DNA from: Bryobacteraceae bacterium
GTDB lineage: Bacteria > Acidobacteriota > Terriglobia > Bryobacterales > Bryobacteraceae
Assembly (NCBI GenBank): GCA_023384675.1
Contig: JAHDVK010000001.1
Span: 152,404-216,403 of the forward strand
Direction of reading: 5' to 3'
Length of the DNA: 64,000 bases
Part shown: positions 19,008-26,534 of the stretch, in pieces
Numbering within the stretch: position 1 is the stretch's first letter
Layout of the letters: the number at the start of each line of letters is the position of its first letter
Program-made: the position numbers and the translations under genes
Notes under the pieces: model-generated
What the model was told of the DNA's origin: nothing
What the model saw: only the letters and a program-made list of their open reading frames with translations
Databases searched by the model: none

Positions 19008-19568
19008 CTACGCGGCCGGAAGCGGCTCTTCGTGCTCACGGCACAGCCTGTCAACCTGCTCCGGATCCAGGCTCACCTGGATGAGCGCACAGTATGGGCT
19101 CCCGTTGACGCGCTCGTGGTGTCTGCAGGTGCGGCATTGCCCGAAAGCCCGGTAGCCCCCGCGGGCAAGCAACCGCCCCAGCAGTCCGTCCAGTTCCTCG
19201 CCAAGCCGCACCGTGTCGCCTGCAGCCTCGCGCCAGAGACGGGGAGGGCTCAAGCTGGCTAGCGCATCGCGTGCGCGGTCTGTCAGGCGCAAATGAACTA
19301 CGCGGCCGTCGCTCTCGTCGCGGGACCGCTTCAGGTAGCCGTGCCGCTCCAGCCAGAGCAGCCGCTGCGACATGTTGCCTTTGGTCAATCCCAGGTACTC
19401 CCCCACTGATTGCGGGGTGTCGCTGTACCGGTTGGCGAGGGCCAGATAAGTGAGCGCCTGAAGATGCACGGGTTCCAGGCCCGTGGCGCCCGATTCCCGG
19501 CGCTGCTCGGCGCGCAGGAGCGACGCAACCCGTTCCAGAAGTTCATACGCCCGGTCCGTCATTGACAT
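19008..19568 (-). CDS. MarR-family regulator with C-terminal cysteine cluster
   Basis: A 186-aa winged-helix regulator. The MarR fold spans about 5-140, with the recognition region L-G-L-T-K-G-N-M-S-Q-R near 59-69 and the wing D-E-S-D-G-R-V-V near 85. After it, residues 145-176 hold four Cys (C145, C148, C160, C176) and two His (149-150 region, C-R-H-H), resembling a zinc or redox site and not part of the core MarR fold. It is divergent from a thioredoxin-like gene with two dyad sites in the 70-base gap, so it most likely represses both genes and itself (inference). Confidence 0.85.
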   Translation of the reverse strand: MSMTDRAYELLERVASLLRAEQRRESGATGLEPVHLQALTYLALANRYSDTPQSVGEYLGLTKGNMSQRLLWLERHGYLKRSRDESDGRVVHLRLTDRARDALASLSPPRLWREAAGDTVRLGEELDGLLGRLLARGGYRAFGQCRTCRHHERVNGSPYCALIQVSLDPEQVDRLCREHEEPLPAA

Positions 19569-19572
19569 TCAA

Positions 19573-19615
19573 TAGTATCGCACGTAAACTATCATGTAGT
19601 ATCGTAGCGATACTA
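19573..19615. promoter_or_regulatory. Two dyad operators in the MarR/mini-thioredoxin gap
   Basis: Site B (19597-19615) is TAGTATCG-TAG-CGATACTA, a perfect 8-3-8 palindrome. Site A (19573-19591) starts with the same TAGTATCG, a 3-base spacer and GTAAACTA, matching the second arm at 5 of 8 positions. Centres are 24 bases apart, two to two and a half helix turns. Size and position fit MarR-dimer operators. Confidence 0.65.
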
Positions 19616-19638
19616 AATATCCTTAGGAGACGATTCTC

Positions 19639-19881
19639 ATGGCAAAAGAAAAGGCTGTGTTCTATCACGCCGGCTGCCCGGTGTGCGTGGCGGCGGAACA
19701 GCAGGTGGCGCGGGCGCTCGATCCGGCGCGGTATGAAGTGGAAGTCGTCCATCTCGGCGAGGCCCGCGAGCGCATTCCCGAGGCGGAAAACGCGGGCGTT
19801 GCATCGGTGCCGGCGCTCGTGCTGGCCGGACAAGCTTTCCACGTGAATTTCGGAGCGTCGATGGCCGACGTGAAGGGCTAA
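19639..19881 (+). CDS. Mini-thioredoxin/glutaredoxin-fold protein
   Basis: 80 aa with a single compact thioredoxin-like domain: redox motif C-P-V-C at 13-16 and the cis-Pro segment S-V-P-A-L-V-L near 57. Strong Shine-Dalgarno AGGAG at 19624-19628. No signal peptide, so cytoplasmic. Likely a thiol oxidoreductase, perhaps serving or being sensed with the Cys-rich MarR regulator encoded divergently. The short length is unusual compared with about 105-aa thioredoxins and closer to glutaredoxin-like or NrdH-like proteins. Confidence 0.8.
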   Translation: MAKEKAVFYHAGCPVCVAAEQQVARALDPARYEVEVVHLGEARERIPEAENAGVASVPALVLAGQAFHVNFGASMADVKG

Positions 19882-19944
19882 GTCGAGTGGCCGGCCTCCG
19901 TCACGCTCCCGCGGCGTTACCATGGAGAGTTCAGGAGGCCGGTC

Positions 19945-20730
19945 ATCGTCAAAGTCTGCGTGCTCGCGAGTTCCAGCGCGGGAAACTGTATCTACATCGC
20001 CACCCCGGAGGCCCGCATCCTGATCGACGCGGGCATCAGCCGGAAGCAGACGCTCGAGCGTCTTGCTGCCGCCGGCGAAGACCCGGAGCGTATCGACGCC
20101 ATCTTCATCACACATGAGCACTCCGACCACATCGCCGGCCTGCCCGCATTGGTGAAGGGCTTTGCCGCTCGCGGCCGGCACGTGCCGGTCTATCTGACTC
20201 AGCGCACGGCCCCGATGCTCGACTGGAACGGCTACGCTCCGGACCTGCGTTGTTTTCAAGCAGGGGCACTGGTGGAGTTTTCCGGGCTGCACATCCAATC
20301 GTTCACCATCCCACATGACGCCACTGACCCGGTGGGCTATACGATCACCGCCGGCGCAGCGAAACTGGCGATCGCTACAGATCTCGGTTACATTCCCGAT
20401 TCAGTCAAATGGCACCTGCGCGGCAGCCGGCTCATCCTGCTTGAATCCAACCACGACCCATCGATGCTCCAGGTGGGACCGGTGCCTTGGGCCGTAAAGC
20501 AACGAATTCTCTCCCGCCAGGGACATCTCTCAAACGCCGCAGCCTGCGAATACATCTCCTCCGAGTTGCCGGCCGAAGTAGAAACATTGATACTCGGGCA
20601 TCTGAGTGAGAACCACAACGTCCCCTATCTTGCAGAGCATGACGCCCGCGAAGCCCTTCAGCGTCGCGGCCTCGCCCCCCAACTGGTAGTGGCCGAGCCA
20701 CGGAAGCCTAGTGTACTTTTTCATTTGTAG
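19945..20730 (+). CDS. MBL-fold metallo-hydrolase (YycJ/WalJ-like)
   Basis: Cytoplasmic metallo-beta-lactamase-fold hydrolase of about 261 aa, related to YycJ-type 5'-exonucleases. The metal motif T-H-E-H-S-D-H is near residue 55, a conserved Asp in A-I-A-T-D-L-G near 150, and L-S-E-N-H-N near 220. Start is unusual: AGGAGG at 19933-19938 points to an ATC codon at 19945, giving VKVCVLASSSAGN, which matches how the family begins. The first standard start is GTG 19960, which would delete most of the first strand and lies too far from the ribosome site. Standard annotation would begin at 19960. Confidence 0.85.
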   Translation: MVKVCVLASSSAGNCIYIATPEARILIDAGISRKQTLERLAAAGEDPERIDAIFITHEHSDHIAGLPALVKGFAARGRHVPVYLTQRTAPMLDWNGYAPDLRCFQAGALVEFSGLHIQSFTIPHDATDPVGYTITAGAAKLAIATDLGYIPDSVKWHLRGSRLILLESNHDPSMLQVGPVPWAVKQRILSRQGHLSNAAACEYISSELPAEVETLILGHLSENHNVPYLAEHDAREALQRRGLAPQLVVAEPRKPSVLFHL

Positions 20731-20738
20731 GAACTACT

Positions 20739-22064
20739 ATGATAGCCAGATATACACGCCCCGAAATGGGACAGATATGGACCGACGAGAACAAGTACCG
20801 GCAGTGGTTGAACGTTGAACTGGCCGCGGCTGAGGCCCTGAGCGAGAGGGGCGAAGTGCCCACTGAGGCCGCCTCGGCACTCCGCAATCACGCCGACTTC
20901 GACGTTAATCGTATTTTGGAAATCGAAAAGGAAGTCCGGCACGATGTAATCGCGTTTACGACGGCGGTGGCCGAGGTGATGAAAGCGAAGGGAGCAGGTG
21001 AGGCTTCTCGATGGCTCCATTTTGGATTAACATCTAATGATGTAGTAGATACGGCGCAAGCCCTGCAACTGAAAGAATCAGCGGATCTTCTGCGTGAAGG
21101 CCTACTCTCGCTACTGGAGGTCTTAGAGCGGCGGGCGAACGAGTTCAAGCACACAGTGGCTATTGGACGGACCCATGGCGTCCACGCCGAACCGGTCACC
21201 TTCGGTCTGAGGATCGCGCTGTGGTGGGACGAAGGCCAGCGTGCACTGCGCCGCCTGGACGCTGCGGCGGAAGACCTTCGATACGGAAAACTGTCGGGTG
21301 CTGTCGGCACCTTGGCTCACCTCCAAGCGGAGGACGAGGAGCGCATCTGCGAAAAACTCGGTCTTCGAGCCGCGCCGATTGCCAGCCAGGTCGTGGCGCG
21401 GGACCGTCACGCGGCATTCGTCTGCGCCCTCGCGCTCATCGCTGCGCTGTGCGAAAAGATCGCGCTCGAAATACGTCATCTGCAGAGAACAGAAGTGCGC
21501 GAGGCCGAGGAGCCGTTTGCAGAGGGTCAGCAGAAGGGCAGTTCCGCTATGCCGCATAAACGGAACCCGGTTGTGAGTGAGCAGATCTGCGGTCTTGCCC
21601 GTGTCGTGCGCTCGAACGCGCAGGCGGCCTTTGAGAACATTGCCCTTTGGCATGAAAGGGATATCTCGCATTCGTCTGTGGAGCGGGTCATCATGCCCGA
21701 CTCATGCATCCTGACAGACTATCTTTTAGTCAAGACTCACTGGCTTGTGGCAGGGATGAGAGTTTACACGCAGCGAATGAAGCGGAACCTCGAGTCGACC
21801 AAGGGTCTAGTATTCTCAGGGCAGGTCCTGCTCGATCTGGCCGCCGCCGGTATGCTGCGCGAAGATGCCTACCGCATCGTACAGACCGAAGCGATGCGCG
21901 CCTGGCACGATGAAAGCGATTTCCGGGCGGCGATTACATCGCATCCGGAAGTCTGTAAGCGACTCACTCCAGAGCAGATAGACGAGGCGTTCTCGGTGGA
22001 ACGACAATTGAGAAGCGTCGACGCCATCTTCGGAAGAGTATTTGGCCAATCCAGGATCCGGTAG
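20739..22064 (+). CDS. purB: Adenylosuccinate lyase
   Basis: Purine biosynthesis enzyme cleaving adenylosuccinate and SAICAR with release of fumarate. 441 aa; the fumarase-superfamily signature S-S-A-M-P-H-K-R-N-P is near 267, the T-S-N-D-V-V-D motif near 90 and the catalytic His region G-R-T-H-G-V-H near 147. Size is typical of the shorter (Bacillus-type) PurB. It follows the MBL gene by 8 bases. Early codons include ATA, AGA and ACA, rare elsewhere in the window, so base use is somewhat unlike the neighbours. Confidence 0.96.
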   Translation: MIARYTRPEMGQIWTDENKYRQWLNVELAAAEALSERGEVPTEAASALRNHADFDVNRILEIEKEVRHDVIAFTTAVAEVMKAKGAGEASRWLHFGLTSNDVVDTAQALQLKESADLLREGLLSLLEVLERRANEFKHTVAIGRTHGVHAEPVTFGLRIALWWDEGQRALRRLDAAAEDLRYGKLSGAVGTLAHLQAEDEERICEKLGLRAAPIASQVVARDRHAAFVCALALIAALCEKIALEIRHLQRTEVREAEEPFAEGQQKGSSAMPHKRNPVVSEQICGLARVVRSNAQAAFENIALWHERDISHSSVERVIMPDSCILTDYLLVKTHWLVAGMRVYTQRMKRNLESTKGLVFSGQVLLDLAAAGMLREDAYRIVQTEAMRAWHDESDFRAAITSHPEVCKRLTPEQIDEAFSVERQLRSVDAIFGRVFGQSRIR

Positions 22065-22255
22065 AAAGTTGACCGGTCAAGGAACCTCGCCGCTCCGGCG
22101 CGTGTCTAAGAGAGTGCCAGGACTTCCGGTTATGAAGTTGTCTCTTGCCATTACGTTTGGCCGGAAAGACCCAGATCGGTGACCTTAAAATCCAGGGATC
22201 AAATCCGCCGGGTTTGGGATACACTGTAGGCGTCCTGGCATCGAGACACTAGGAC
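22065..22255. promoter_or_regulatory. Intergenic region with perfect TTGACCGGTCAA palindrome
   Basis: Five bases after purB is a perfect 12-bp palindrome (22069-22080). The rest of the 191 bases shows no coding signal; GGATACACTGT near 22214 could be a promoter element for the pseudo-receiver gene. Function of the palindrome is unknown: operator or weak hairpin. Confidence 0.3.
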
Positions 22256-22723
22256 ATGCAGGTGATTTCCTTGAGCATCGCCACAAAGAGCAAGACGCGC
22301 CGTTCCGCGCCCCGGGCATTCCCCCGGATGGCGCGCGTCCTGCTGGCCGACGATAACCCGACTTCACGGCTAACGCTGCAAACTGTTCTTGAAGCAGGGG
22401 GTTATCGGGTGGACTCCGCGGCTTCCGCAGCCGAAGCGGTCGGGCTCTTAGACCAGCAGGAATATGCGCTCGTGCTGACGGGGCTGGCCATGGAATCGCC
22501 CGAAGCTGGCCTGAAAGTGCTGGAGCATGCCCGGATGAAGGAATACCGCCCCGCGACAGCATTAGTGCATTCATGGCGGCAGGACCAGGGATCGGAGACG
22601 CCCGCGGGGCCGAAGCTGCTGATCGAGCCGGAGAATCTCCCGGAACTGCTGAGCAAGGTGGCGCAACTGATCGGCAGCCGGGCGCTGCACCGTTTCAACC
22701 GTCGCCCATTGGTGCGCCGTTAG
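22256..22723 (+). CDS. Degenerate response-regulator receiver protein
   Basis: A receiver-like domain with the acidic pair L-L-A-D-D-N-P-T-S intact, but the strand that should end in the phosphorylated Asp reads L-V-L-T-G-L-A-M, so Gly replaces Asp (residue 76 from ATG 22256). The later Lys is only weakly placed (P-K-L-L-I-E-P). It cannot be phosphorylated in the standard way and may be a constitutive protein-interaction module. ATG 22328, which starts right at the domain, is an alternative start; no ribosome site decides. Convergent with the hydrolase gene, overlapping by 4 bases. Confidence 0.75.
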   Translation: MQVISLSIATKSKTRRSAPRAFPRMARVLLADDNPTSRLTLQTVLEAGGYRVDSAASAAEAVGLLDQQEYALVLTGLAMESPEAGLKVLEHARMKEYRPATALVHSWRQDQGSETPAGPKLLIEPENLPELLSKVAQLIGSRALHRFNRRPLVRR

Positions 22724-23352
22724 CGCGCCAAATCGGCGATTTTTAGCTCAAAAACGTCCAAAGAACCCGCAAAAAAGTGGTCTTTTGCGTCGATCCAGTG
22801 GAGTTGTTTGGGCTCCCACAGGCGGTCATAAAGTGCTTGCAGCTCCGCCTGCGGACCGAACTCGTCCTCGGTGCTGTGGATGAAGAGGCGCGGCACGCTG
22901 AGCCGGGTCAGCAAGTCGTGCTGCTTGTACACGGTGGGATAGCCGGCGATGAGAAGCCGGCGGGGCGCGGGACCGGCAAGCTGGAAGGCGAGCCGGATGC
23001 AAACGCGCGAACCAAAGCTGAAGCCCGCGAGAGAGAAGGGTAGATCGGGGTACCGCTCGCGCAGCACGGCAAGCGCGGCACGTGCGTCTTCGGTTTCGCC
23101 GCGCCCTTTGTCGTGCTCCCCTTCGCTGCGATTCACGCCACGGAAGTTGAAGCGCAGAACGACGGCGCCAGCGCGCCGCAAGCCACGGGCCATGCGGTGG
23201 ACGACCTTATTGTGCATAGTGCCGCCGTGAAGCGGGTGGGGGTGGCAGACGAGCGCGGCCTGGGCAGGCGCACCCTTTTCAGGCTCCTCGAGCAGGGCTT
23301 CGAGGCGCCCGGCGGGGCCGGGGATCATCAGCGATTCGATGCGCCGCGACAT
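22720..23352 (-). CDS. Alpha/beta hydrolase
   Basis: A 210-aa serine hydrolase of the dienelactone-hydrolase-like group. The oxyanion region C-H-P-H-P-L-H-G-G-T is near 37-46, the nucleophile elbow G-F-S-F-G-S near 107, and the final His lies in D-A-K-D-H-F-F near 190. No signal peptide. Substrate unknown. The start codon shares its first base with the yajQ stop, so it is the last gene of the rpe-to-hydrolase minus-strand operon. Confidence 0.88.
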   Translation of the reverse strand: MSRRIESLMIPGPAGRLEALLEEPEKGAPAQAALVCHPHPLHGGTMHNKVVHRMARGLRRAGAVVLRFNFRGVNRSEGEHDKGRGETEDARAALAVLRERYPDLPFSLAGFSFGSRVCIRLAFQLAGPAPRRLLIAGYPTVYKQHDLLTRLSVPRLFIHSTEDEFGPQAELQALYDRLWEPKQLHWIDAKDHFFAGSLDVFELKIADLAR

Positions 23353-23852
23353 CAGTTGGTGCGGTAATTGGTGAATTGCATGTCGATCCCGAAGTCGCTG
23401 GACCTGAGGAAGGCGATGACATCCTGCAGCGTATCGCGATCCTTGCCGGAGACGCGGACGAAGTCGCCCTGGATGGAGGCCTGAACCTTTTTCTTGGTCT
23501 CCTTGATCGCCTTGACGATTTCACGCGCCTTTTCCGTGGGAATGCCGTTCTGCAGCGTGACTTCCTGGCGCACGGATGAGCCGGCGGCGGGCGTGATGGT
23601 TCCGTAGGTAAGCGCCTTGAGGGGCACTTTACGTTTCACCAGTTTCGATTCCAGGATCTCGGTGACGGCCTTGAGCTTGAACTCGTCGGCGGATGCGAGC
23701 GTGAGCTTATGCTCCTTTTCGTTCAACTCGATCTCGCTTTTGGACCCCTTCAGGTCGTAGCGGTTCTGGATCTCCTTGAGCGCCTGTTGGACGGCGTTGA
23801 GCACTTCGGGGATCTCTACGAGGCTGACGATATCGAATGTGTTGTCGGGCAT
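23352..23852 (-). CDS. YajQ-family cyclic-di-GMP-binding protein
   Basis: 166-aa cytoplasmic protein of the YajQ/UPF0234 family: opens D-N-T-F-D-I-V-S, then Q-N-R-Y-D-L-K-G near 32 and the C-terminal Q-F-T-N-Y-R. Relatives bind c-di-GMP or nucleotides and some act with transcription factors. Full length, with an ATG 16 bases downstream of the receiver gene stop. Sits between receiver and hydrolase genes, hinting at a signalling link. Confidence 0.92.
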   Translation of the reverse strand: MPDNTFDIVSLVEIPEVLNAVQQALKEIQNRYDLKGSKSEIELNEKEHKLTLASADEFKLKAVTEILESKLVKRKVPLKALTYGTITPAAGSSVRQEVTLQNGIPTEKAREIVKAIKETKKKVQASIQGDFVRVSGKDRDTLQDVIAFLRSSDFGIDMQFTNYRTN

Positions 23853-23868
23853 GGCAAAGGGTGATGGG

Positions 23869-24435
23869 TCAATGGCCGAGGGCGATGAGCACCTTCTCGG
23901 TGATTTCCTGAATCAGCGACGGCATGGAGCGATCGAGCGCGAGCGTGACGGCTGCGCGAACGCGTTCGGGGTCGATTTCCGGGGAGTGCAGAGGTTTCGG
24001 CGGAGGAAGCGGCACGGTGGGCACGGCAGCCTCCTCCGCTTCCGAAAACAGGCCCCGGGCAAAGCGGGCCTTGTCGATGAGCGGCCGGATGGTTTCGAGG
24101 ACGGCTGAGGCCTCGAAGGGTTTCTTGACGACAGCGTCGGCGCCGGCGGCGCGAGCCTCGTTTTCGTCCACCGGTTCAAGCAGTCCGGCAATCAGAATCA
24201 CGCCGGCATGCTTGAGGCCGGCATGGCTGCGAATGTGGCGGCACAGGTCGTAGCCGGAGCGGCCGGGCAAAAATACATCCACCAGCACCAGATCGGGCTG
24301 CAAGTCCTCGAGACAATTCACGGCGTCGTCGCCATGGACAACGGTAATGACCTCATAGCCCTCCTCGCGGAGGATGCGCTCGCCCATGCGCTGCGCGTGC
24401 GGGCTATCGTCGGCGAGCAAGACGCGGGTGCTCAT
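23869..24435 (-). CDS. Response regulator with intact receiver and short C-terminal domain
   Basis: 188 aa. Receiver at 3-120: acidic pair L-L-A-D-D-S, phosphoacceptor in [10 protein letters not shown] near 54, Lys in V-V-K-K-P-F near 104. After a Pro-rich linker the C-terminal 45 residues form one or two helices (V-T-L-A-L-D-R ... I-T-E-K-V-L) similar to small helical tails seen in Myxococcus/Acidobacteria receivers. No DNA-binding domain. No histidine kinase is nearby, so its input is unknown. Confidence 0.85.
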   Translation of the reverse strand: MSTRVLLADDSPHAQRMGERILREEGYEVITVVHGDDAVNCLEDLQPDLVLVDVFLPGRSGYDLCRHIRSHAGLKHAGVILIAGLLEPVDENEARAAGADAVVKKPFEASAVLETIRPLIDKARFARGLFSEAEEAAVPTVPLPPPKPLHSPEIDPERVRAAVTLALDRSMPSLIQEITEKVLIALGH

Positions 24436-24444
24436 GTGGCGGAT

Positions 24445-25650
24445 TTACTGCTTCCGGGCGCTACCGCGGCCTTTGGTATTTGAGGCGGGCGGCTTCGGCT
24501 GTTCACTCGCGGGGGCGCCTTCGGCGGCGGGCGTCTGGCCCGGTTCGCCATCTGGTTTCGGGGCGGCAATGCGGGCATCGGGGAGCGAGTCCAACTGGTC
24601 GCTCGCGCCGCTGACGGTGGTGGCGGTGACGTCGGTGACGCCGCCCTCGGCACCCACGGCGGGAACGCTCACAGGCGTGGTGGGTCGCAGGCGGGTCATG
24701 GTGGGTTCGCCGGATTTCGCGGCCATGCTGACGTCCGGCCCGCGCTTCACGAAGCCAAAGGTCCGGCCCATCATACCCTTTGGCGTGGCGTTCTCGAGCT
24801 CGTATTTCTGACGGGCGTAGGCGACGGGATCGGCTTCGGGTATATCAGCTTCGAGGCTGTTCAGTTTCTTCCTGGCGTCATCAACCAGGCCACTCAGCGG
24901 GTAATCGCGAACGATGCGCTGGTAGGCCTCGATGGACCGCGCACGGAAGGCCGGGCCGAGGCGGCCGTAGCTGTCGCCGAGTTTCCAGAGGGTTTCATCG
25001 GCTTTGCTGAAGAGGGGGTAGTGGTCGGCGATGGCCTGCAGGCGGTTTGCGGCGGGCACAAAGGAACCCTTCTGGTGATAAAAAGCGCCGACCCGGTATT
25101 CACTTTCGCTGATCGCTTCCTGGATTTCGCGGAGCTTTTGCGCGGCGATGGGCGAGAAGCGCGAATTGGGGAACTGGGTGAGCAATTGGCGGCATTCGTC
25201 CTCCGCGCGAAGCATATGGCTGGCATCGCGGTCCGGCTTTTCCATCTGGCGGAAGTGGATCTCGCAGATCTTCATCTGCGCTTCGGCGGATTCTTCGAGC
25301 GTGGGGTAGAAGAGGATGAAGTCCTTGTACTCGGCCTCGGCCTGGGCCCAGCCGTGCGAACCGCCCTCACGCATCCATGAATCGGCGATGGCGAGTTTGG
25401 ACTTGGCGAGGAACTCCGAGGTGTCGTAGGTGTTCATCAGGGTGTTGAGCGTGAGCCGCGCGATTTCGTAGCGGCCCTTCTCGATGTCCCGAACGGCCTT
25501 GTCGAACAGGACCTTGTCGGGCTGTTCGGTGTCGGCCGTGATGGGGTTTTCGTACTTGCGGCCGCGGCACCCGGCGCCGGCGACCAGCGCAATCAGCACC
25601 AGCACGCTCAACGCGGCGCGGAGGGGAAATCGTTTTGTTTGCCGTTGCAT
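24445..25650 (-). CDS. bamD: BamD-like outer-membrane assembly lipoprotein
   Basis: Component of the BAM complex that inserts beta-barrels. 401 aa from ATG 25650 (TTG six bases upstream is possible). Lipobox L-V-A-G-A-G-C places the lipidated Cys at residue 28. Residues 45-280 form TPR-like repeats matching BamD/YfiO (A-E-A-E-Y-K-D-F-I-L-F-Y-P, L-L-T-Q-F-P-N-S-R-F-S). The extra C-terminal part (about 290-401) is Thr/Pro/Ala-rich and low complexity, longer than the usual 245-aa BamD. Between rpe and the receiver gene. Confidence 0.88.
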   Translation of the reverse strand: MQRQTKRFPLRAALSVLVLIALVAGAGCRGRKYENPITADTEQPDKVLFDKAVRDIEKGRYEIARLTLNTLMNTYDTSEFLAKSKLAIADSWMREGGSHGWAQAEAEYKDFILFYPTLEESAEAQMKICEIHFRQMEKPDRDASHMLRAEDECRQLLTQFPNSRFSPIAAQKLREIQEAISESEYRVGAFYHQKGSFVPAANRLQAIADHYPLFSKADETLWKLGDSYGRLGPAFRARSIEAYQRIVRDYPLSGLVDDARKKLNSLEADIPEADPVAYARQKYELENATPKGMMGRTFGFVKRGPDVSMAAKSGEPTMTRLRPTTPVSVPAVGAEGGVTDVTATTVSGASDQLDSLPDARIAAPKPDGEPGQTPAAEGAPASEQPKPPASNTKGRGSARKQ

Positions 25651-25712
25651 CGTCAATCGCTTATCCTTTGCCGTTCGGACTCATGCCAGCCCCGCGAACT
25701 CCGCCAAGGGCT

Positions 25713-26387
25713 TCAGGCGCGCCCGGCGACGGCTTGCTGGGCCGCCTCACGCAGGCTGGCGACGGCCGCGCCGGCATCCGGCGCGCCAAACACGCTGGAG
25801 CCGGCCACGATCCAATCGACGCCCGCCTCCGCCACTACTCCTACATTATCCAATGTTACGCCGCCGTCCATCTCGATGGCGAACCGCAGGCCCTCGCGCT
25901 CGCGCCACTCGCGCAGCGCACGCACCTTGTCGAGGACGTAAGGAATCAGTTTCTGACCGCCGAATCCGGGGTTCACGCTCATCAGCAGGACGAAATCCAC
26001 GAAGGGTAGAACGTGGGCGAGCGTGGAAAGCGGGGTGGCAGGGTTCAGAACCGCGCCGGCGCGCGCGCCCTCGCTCTGAATCATGCGCAGGGTGCGGTCC
26101 AGGTGCGGGCAGGCTTCCTGGTGGACGGAGACGCAATCCGCGCCCGCTTCGATGAACAGGGGCGCATAGCGGTCGGCGTCTTCGATCATAAGGTGGACAT
26201 CCAAGGCGAGCCTGGTGGCTTTGCGTACGCATTCCACCACCGGGATGCCGATGGAAAAGTTCGGCGCGAAGTGCCCGTCCATCACGTCGAGGTGGAGCAT
26301 GGAAAGACCGCCGCGTTCCGCCTCGGTGATGTGGCCCCCGAGGCGCGCAAAGTCGGCGGCCAGGATGGATGGCAGAATCTCGATCAT
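25713..26387 (-). CDS. rpe: Ribulose-phosphate 3-epimerase
   Basis: Interconverts ribulose-5-P and xylulose-5-P in the pentose phosphate route. 224-aa TIM barrel: I-L-P-S-I-L-A-A-D-F at the start, H-L-D-V-M-D-G-H-F near 33 with metal His/Asp, V-D-F-V-L-L-M-S-V-N-P-G-F-G near 135, and M-D-G-G-V near 174 with the second catalytic Asp. Heads the minus-strand operon with bamD. Confidence 0.96.
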   Translation of the reverse strand: MIEILPSILAADFARLGGHITEAERGGLSMLHLDVMDGHFAPNFSIGIPVVECVRKATRLALDVHLMIEDADRYAPLFIEAGADCVSVHQEACPHLDRTLRMIQSEGARAGAVLNPATPLSTLAHVLPFVDFVLLMSVNPGFGGQKLIPYVLDKVRALREWREREGLRFAIEMDGGVTLDNVGVVAEAGVDWIVAGSSVFGAPDAGAAVASLREAAQQAVAGRA

Positions 26388-26420
26388 GGCGCGCGGATGC
26401 CCTCAGGGTACCATGGCGGC

Positions 26421-26497
26421 CGCAGTATTTCGGTCTCCAGGGATGGAAAAGGACCGCGGGCACCACGAAGCGCCCGGCGGGCGGAGCGAATACTGCG
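26421..26497. promoter_or_regulatory. Long-spaced dyad between rpe and hutU
   Basis: CGCAGTATT (26421-26429) and its inverse AATACTGCG (26489-26497) flank 59 bases inside the 147-base divergent gap. They could be two half-operators acting on both promoters. The match is exact over 9 bases; function is unproven. Confidence 0.3.
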
Positions 26498-26534
26498 CGT
26501 GACCGCAAGGACGCGCGGGCGTAAGATGTAGGCG

